DNA of 64,000 nt from Pseudomonadota bacterium (GTDB taxonomy: Bacteria > Pseudomonadota > Gammaproteobacteria > Enterobacterales > Enterobacteriaceae), in contig JAGTSE010000015.1 in NCBI GenBank assembly GCA_018261615.1, positions 1 through 64,000 of the forward strand, read 5' to 3'. Each line of letters starts with the position of its first letter. The first letter of the stretch is position 1. A program made the translations under genes and the position numbers. The notes beneath the pieces are model-generated. The model was not told the DNA's origin. It ran no database searches and worked only from the letters and a program-made list of their open reading frames with translations. Shown here in pieces: positions 61,494 to 64,000 of this stretch.

Positions 61494-61865
61494 TCAGTAA
61501 TCGCGAGCCTCCAGCTCTTTCAACTCAAGCTGTGCTTCTTTCAGCTTGTGTTCGCGTTTGCTTATTTTCTCCGCATCGCCTTTCTGCTTTGCTTCCGCCA
61601 GATCGTGACGACGCTCGGCAATTTCTTCTTTCTGTTCAGCTATTTTTTTCTGGTGGGCGGCGCGGAGTTGGGTATCTGAACAGTGAGTGCGCATTTCATG
61701 CAGCGCCTTTTTCAGTCCCTCAATTCGGCTCTGGTTGTTATGCTTTTCGGCATAACTGATTTCACGCTGGATATCATGTTCTTTCTCCTGACAGGGTGTT
61801 GCAGCTTGTGCAACAGCACTCAGAGAAAGAAGAGCCAGCGCCAGTGCGATGTGGTTTTTCATCAT
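61494..61865 (-). CDS. yqjC: Periplasmic DUF1090 protein YqjC
   Basis: A 123-residue protein with a signal peptide ending near residue 21 (AVAQA|AT). A highly charged helical region with two cysteines (about 24 and 58) and strong coiled-coil character (Glu/Lys/Ala-rich, 60-120) follows. A second ATG one codon later is an equally good start. The function is unknown. First of the yqjC-D-E-K unit. Confidence 0.9.
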   Translation of the reverse strand: MMKNHIALALALLSLSAVAQAATPCQEKEHDIQREISYAEKHNNQSRIEGLKKALHEMRTHCSDTQLRAAHQKKIAEQKEEIAERRHDLAEAKQKGDAEKISKREHKLKEAQLELKELEARDY

Positions 61866-62013
61866 CGAAACGTTCTTTCCATTGTTGACCAGCGAAACGG
61901 TCGTTGCGCCAGCATCCAGTTGTACAAAGTGAACCCTGGTTCCGTTTACTCAAGCATAGTAAGTAAACCGCTAAACACCAAAGTGAGTGAAAAGATTCAG
62001 AATCCTGGAAGGA

Positions 62014-62400
62014 TTAACCGAATCGGTGAGTGGTATTACGCAGAAGCGTCATCCACGCGGAGGGTTGGCCGTTGTTATCATCCTGGGCAGCGATGATATA
62101 GCCACGGGGCAAGGTACGATCGAGGACTGCTTTCGCCGCTGCGCTTTGATCGCTGGATTCGAAAGTAATCAATAGCGTATCGTTTTTCGGCGTAATACTT
62201 TTGAATTGTATGCCGTTAGCGTCCAGATGATGCCAGACGGAGAAACCATCCGGCACGCTGACGTTCTGCATCGCCGGGCGAATTGCCAGCGTGGAGTCGC
62301 GGTTTTGCAGCGTCGCCCAGGCCATAAACATGGCGCTGAAAATCGCCATTGTCATTAAACCCATTAATAACCGGCGCAGGAAGGGACGTTGCAATTCCAT
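62014..62400 (-). CDS. mzrA: EnvZ-modulating membrane protein MzrA
   Basis: A 128-residue inner-membrane protein with one N-terminal helix (about 10-30) and a periplasmic domain ('VPDGFSVWHHLDANGIQFKS', 'LITFESSDQSAAAKAVLDR'). MzrA interacts with the sensor kinase EnvZ and links the Cpx and EnvZ/OmpR systems. It begins four bases after the yqjA stop. The N-terminal third differs markedly from K-12, while the periplasmic part is conserved. Confidence 0.92.
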   Translation of the reverse strand: MELQRPFLRRLLMGLMTMAIFSAMFMAWATLQNRDSTLAIRPAMQNVSVPDGFSVWHHLDANGIQFKSITPKNDTLLITFESSDQSAAAKAVLDRTLPRGYIIAAQDDNNGQPSAWMTLLRNTTHRFG

Positions 62401-62404
62401 GTTC

Positions 62405-63067
62405 TTAGCCTCGATCGCGATATTTTTTCTTCCACAGCACCACCAGCGAGCCGACCAGGCCAATCACCAGCAATACGACCGGAAGCAACATCAGGCAGGA
62501 CATCAGTGCATCTTCATACTTACGAAACACCGGCGTCTTACCTAGCAGGTAACCGAGCGATGTCAGAATCAACACCCACAGCAGGCCGCTCATCCAGTTG
62601 AAGAACTGAAAGCGTGCATTACTCAGACCGGAAAGACCGGCAATCGTTGGCAACAATGTGCGAACAAAGGCAATAAAACGACTGATTAATAGTGCGGAAA
62701 GTCCATGCTTATGGAACAGGTGGTGCGCGCGCTGGTGATAATGTGAGGGCAGATGCGACAGCCAGTTTTGCACGATGCGCGTATTGCCAAGCCATCGCCC
62801 CTGGATGTAGCTCAGCCAGCAGCCAAGGCTGGCCGCAACGGTCAGAAGGATGATGGTCTGTGGGTAGCCCAGCGCGCCTTTGGCGATCAACACGCCGATC
62901 AGCACCAGAAGACTATCACCAGGCAGAAACGCCGCCGGAAGCAGACCGTTTTCCAGAAATAAGATGACAAATAAAACAAAATAGAGCATGCCGATCATGC
63001 CGGGATGGGAAAGCGTTTCGAAATCCTGGCTCCAGAGAGCATGAAGTAATTGGCTTAAAAGTTCCAT
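62405..63067 (-). CDS. yqjA: DedA-family membrane transporter YqjA
   Basis: A 220-residue DedA protein. '[20 protein letters not shown]' (about 40-59) contains the acidic residues important for DedA function, and '[18 protein letters not shown]' near 135-152 holds the key arginines. YqjA is needed for growth at alkaline pH and supports proton-motive force and polyprenyl-phosphate handling. The start at 63067 matches E. coli. It is in one operon with mzrA, which is Cpx-controlled in E. coli. Confidence 0.95.
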   Translation of the reverse strand: MELLSQLLHALWSQDFETLSHPGMIGMLYFVLFVILFLENGLLPAAFLPGDSLLVLIGVLIAKGALGYPQTIILLTVAASLGCWLSYIQGRWLGNTRIVQNWLSHLPSHYHQRAHHLFHKHGLSALLISRFIAFVRTLLPTIAGLSGLSNARFQFFNWMSGLLWVLILTSLGYLLGKTPVFRKYEDALMSCLMLLPVVLLVIGLVGSLVVLWKKKYRDRG

Positions 63068-63403
63068 TCGGTGTTCCTGGTACATCGGTTTACGTCAGGT
63101 CTGTTACTGGCACAGAACAACACGGCGGCGGACTCTAATATATTATGACCGCGCATGGCACATCCGGGTGCAATTGTTATCCAGCTAAAAGACGCTGTGA
63201 GTAAGCGCTAGCTCATTCAATGGCGAAATGCATCTAATTGTAACAAAAACTGACCGTGTGCGTCAGTCAGAATAACGCTCGCAAGCGATTTTGCTTGCCT
63301 GGAGAGCGGGTGGCGAGGGTATTTACAAAGGCTGACACTCTATACCATTCACTGACCCCAAAAGGGGACGGCGCAGCGTAAGTGTGCGCCTGGATAGCGG
63401 TTT
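63068..63403. other. Intergenic region yqjA-exuR, no gene seen
   Basis: These 336 bases hold no convincing frame. A short CCCC-AAAA-GGGG hairpin (63356-63367) lies 37 bases past the exuR stop and could help end its transcript. The region should also contain the yqjA promoter. I did not find a paired GTAAA CpxR box. Confidence 0.5.
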
Positions 63404-64000
63404 TTATTTCGTGCCGGTAGCGGCAGCGTCAAGATGGACCACCGGGTTTTCGGCAAACAGGTAGCGGTCAGCGTTGAACTCAAAATCATCGCTGGTTTCG
63501 TTAAACAGCATCTGTTTAGTGTTTTCCAGATGTTGCCACATCGCCACTTTCGCCGCGTGGGGATCTTTGCGGATCAGCGCCTTCAGAATTTGGTCATGAT
63601 CGTCACACCAGTTATCGACGGTGCGTAAATCAATATGGTCGTGCAGCTTTTTCCAGTACGGGTTATGTACGCGCTGTGTCCACATCTTCTCGACAATCGC
63701 CGCCAGTGCGCTATTTTGCGTTGCCAGTGCGACCTGAACATGGAATTGCAAATCCCATTCTGAATCGCGGAAGCACTTCTCTTTGCGGGCGTTATCCTGG
63801 ATTTCCATCAGCTTCATAATGTCCTGTTTCGTCACCTGAGTGGCGGCGAATTCAGCGATATTACTCTCGATAAGCTGACGTGCCTGCAACAGTTCAAATG
63901 GGCCGTAATTGGCAAACTCCAGGCTTTCATCCGGCGCTTGTGTATGGCGCGCCTGGCTGGAAATGACATGGATGCCGGAGCCTTTGCGAACTTCAACGTA
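63404..64000 (-). CDS. exuR: Hexuronate repressor ExuR, 3' part (runs off the window)
   Basis: The C-terminal 198 or so residues of a GntR/FadR-family repressor of hexuronate (galacturonate/glucuronate) genes. The visible part begins '[19 protein letters not shown]' at the window edge and includes the end of the winged helix. The FCD effector domain follows, with '[15 protein letters not shown]' and the metal-binding His/Asp residues ('[11 protein letters not shown]', '[11 protein letters not shown]'). The missing N-terminal ~60 residues would hold most of the helix-turn-helix. An internal ATG at 63889 is not the real start. Confidence 0.95.
   Translation of the reverse strand, partial: YVEVRKGSGIHVISSQARHTQAPDESLEFANYGPFELLQARQLIESNIAEFAATQVTKQDIMKLMEIQDNARKEKCFRDSEWDLQFHVQVALATQNSALAAIVEKMWTQRVHNPYWKKLHDHIDLRTVDNWCDDHDQILKALIRKDPHAAKVAMWQHLENTKQMLFNETSDDFEFNADRYLFAENPVVHLDAAATGTK

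Overview
This window is chromosomal DNA of an enterobacterium of the Escherichia / Citrobacter / Salmonella group. The gene order matches the E. coli K-12 segment from sfsB to exuR, read in the reverse orientation. Translation, ribosome and cell-division proteins are nearly identical to E. coli as I remember them. Fast-evolving proteins (SfsB, LpoA, YraR, YhbQ, MzrA, YqjK) are clearly diverged, so this is probably not E. coli itself and may be Citrobacter or another close genus. The genus is an inference, because no database search was possible.

Layout. (1) 1-13.3 kb: sfsB, ispB, then rplU-rpmA-yhbE-obgE, dacB, greA, yhbY, rlmE-ftsH-folP-glmM, secG and tRNA-Leu(GAG). (2) 13.3-27.6 kb: argG (divergent), then the large translation/RNA operon metY-rimP-nusA-infB-rbfA-truB-rpsO-pnp-nlpI-yrbN-deaD. 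(3) 27.6-40.7 kb: mtr, yhbW, the oxygen-independent ubiquinone genes ubiV-ubiU and ubiT, yhbS, yhbQ, yhbP, a decayed yhbO, yraR, yraQ, dolP-diaA-yraN-lpoA and rsmI. (4) 40.7-50 kb: a rearranged aga (N-acetylgalactosamine/galactosamine) locus. It has agaR facing kbaZ-agaV-agaW-agaE-agaF'-'agaA, and a second unit agaS-kbaY-secreted glycosidase. (5) 50-55.8 kb: the galactarate genes garD, garP (broken), garL, garR and garK, then rnpB. (6) 55.8-64 kb: an amidotransferase remnant, yhaL, yhaK, yhaJ, a DUF805 protein, yqjG, yqjF, yqjK-E-D-C, mzrA-yqjA and the 3' part of exuR.

How the parts work together. Region 2 is a housekeeping expression unit. Its initiator tRNA, termination factor, initiation factor, ribosome maturation factors and degradosome-linked enzymes are co-oriented. 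The aga locus should import GalNAc and/or galactosamine by a mannose-family PTS, deaminate the 6-phosphate (AgaS) and cleave tagatose-1,6-bisphosphate (KbaY/KbaZ). Six sites resembling the AgaR operator lie in its two promoter regions. The deacetylase gene agaA has been deleted down to a tail fused in frame to the EIIA gene. The second PTS set and agaI of K-12 are absent, and a signal-peptide-bearing clan GH-D-like glycosidase takes their place at the end of the agaS unit.

The accessory parts show reductive change. garP has lost about two thirds of its coding sequence in two deletions, yhbO survives as about 35 codons, an amidotransferase gene is cut before its catalytic cysteine, and only one DUF805 gene remains where K-12 has two. 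I found no prophage, insertion sequence, CRISPR array or defence island.
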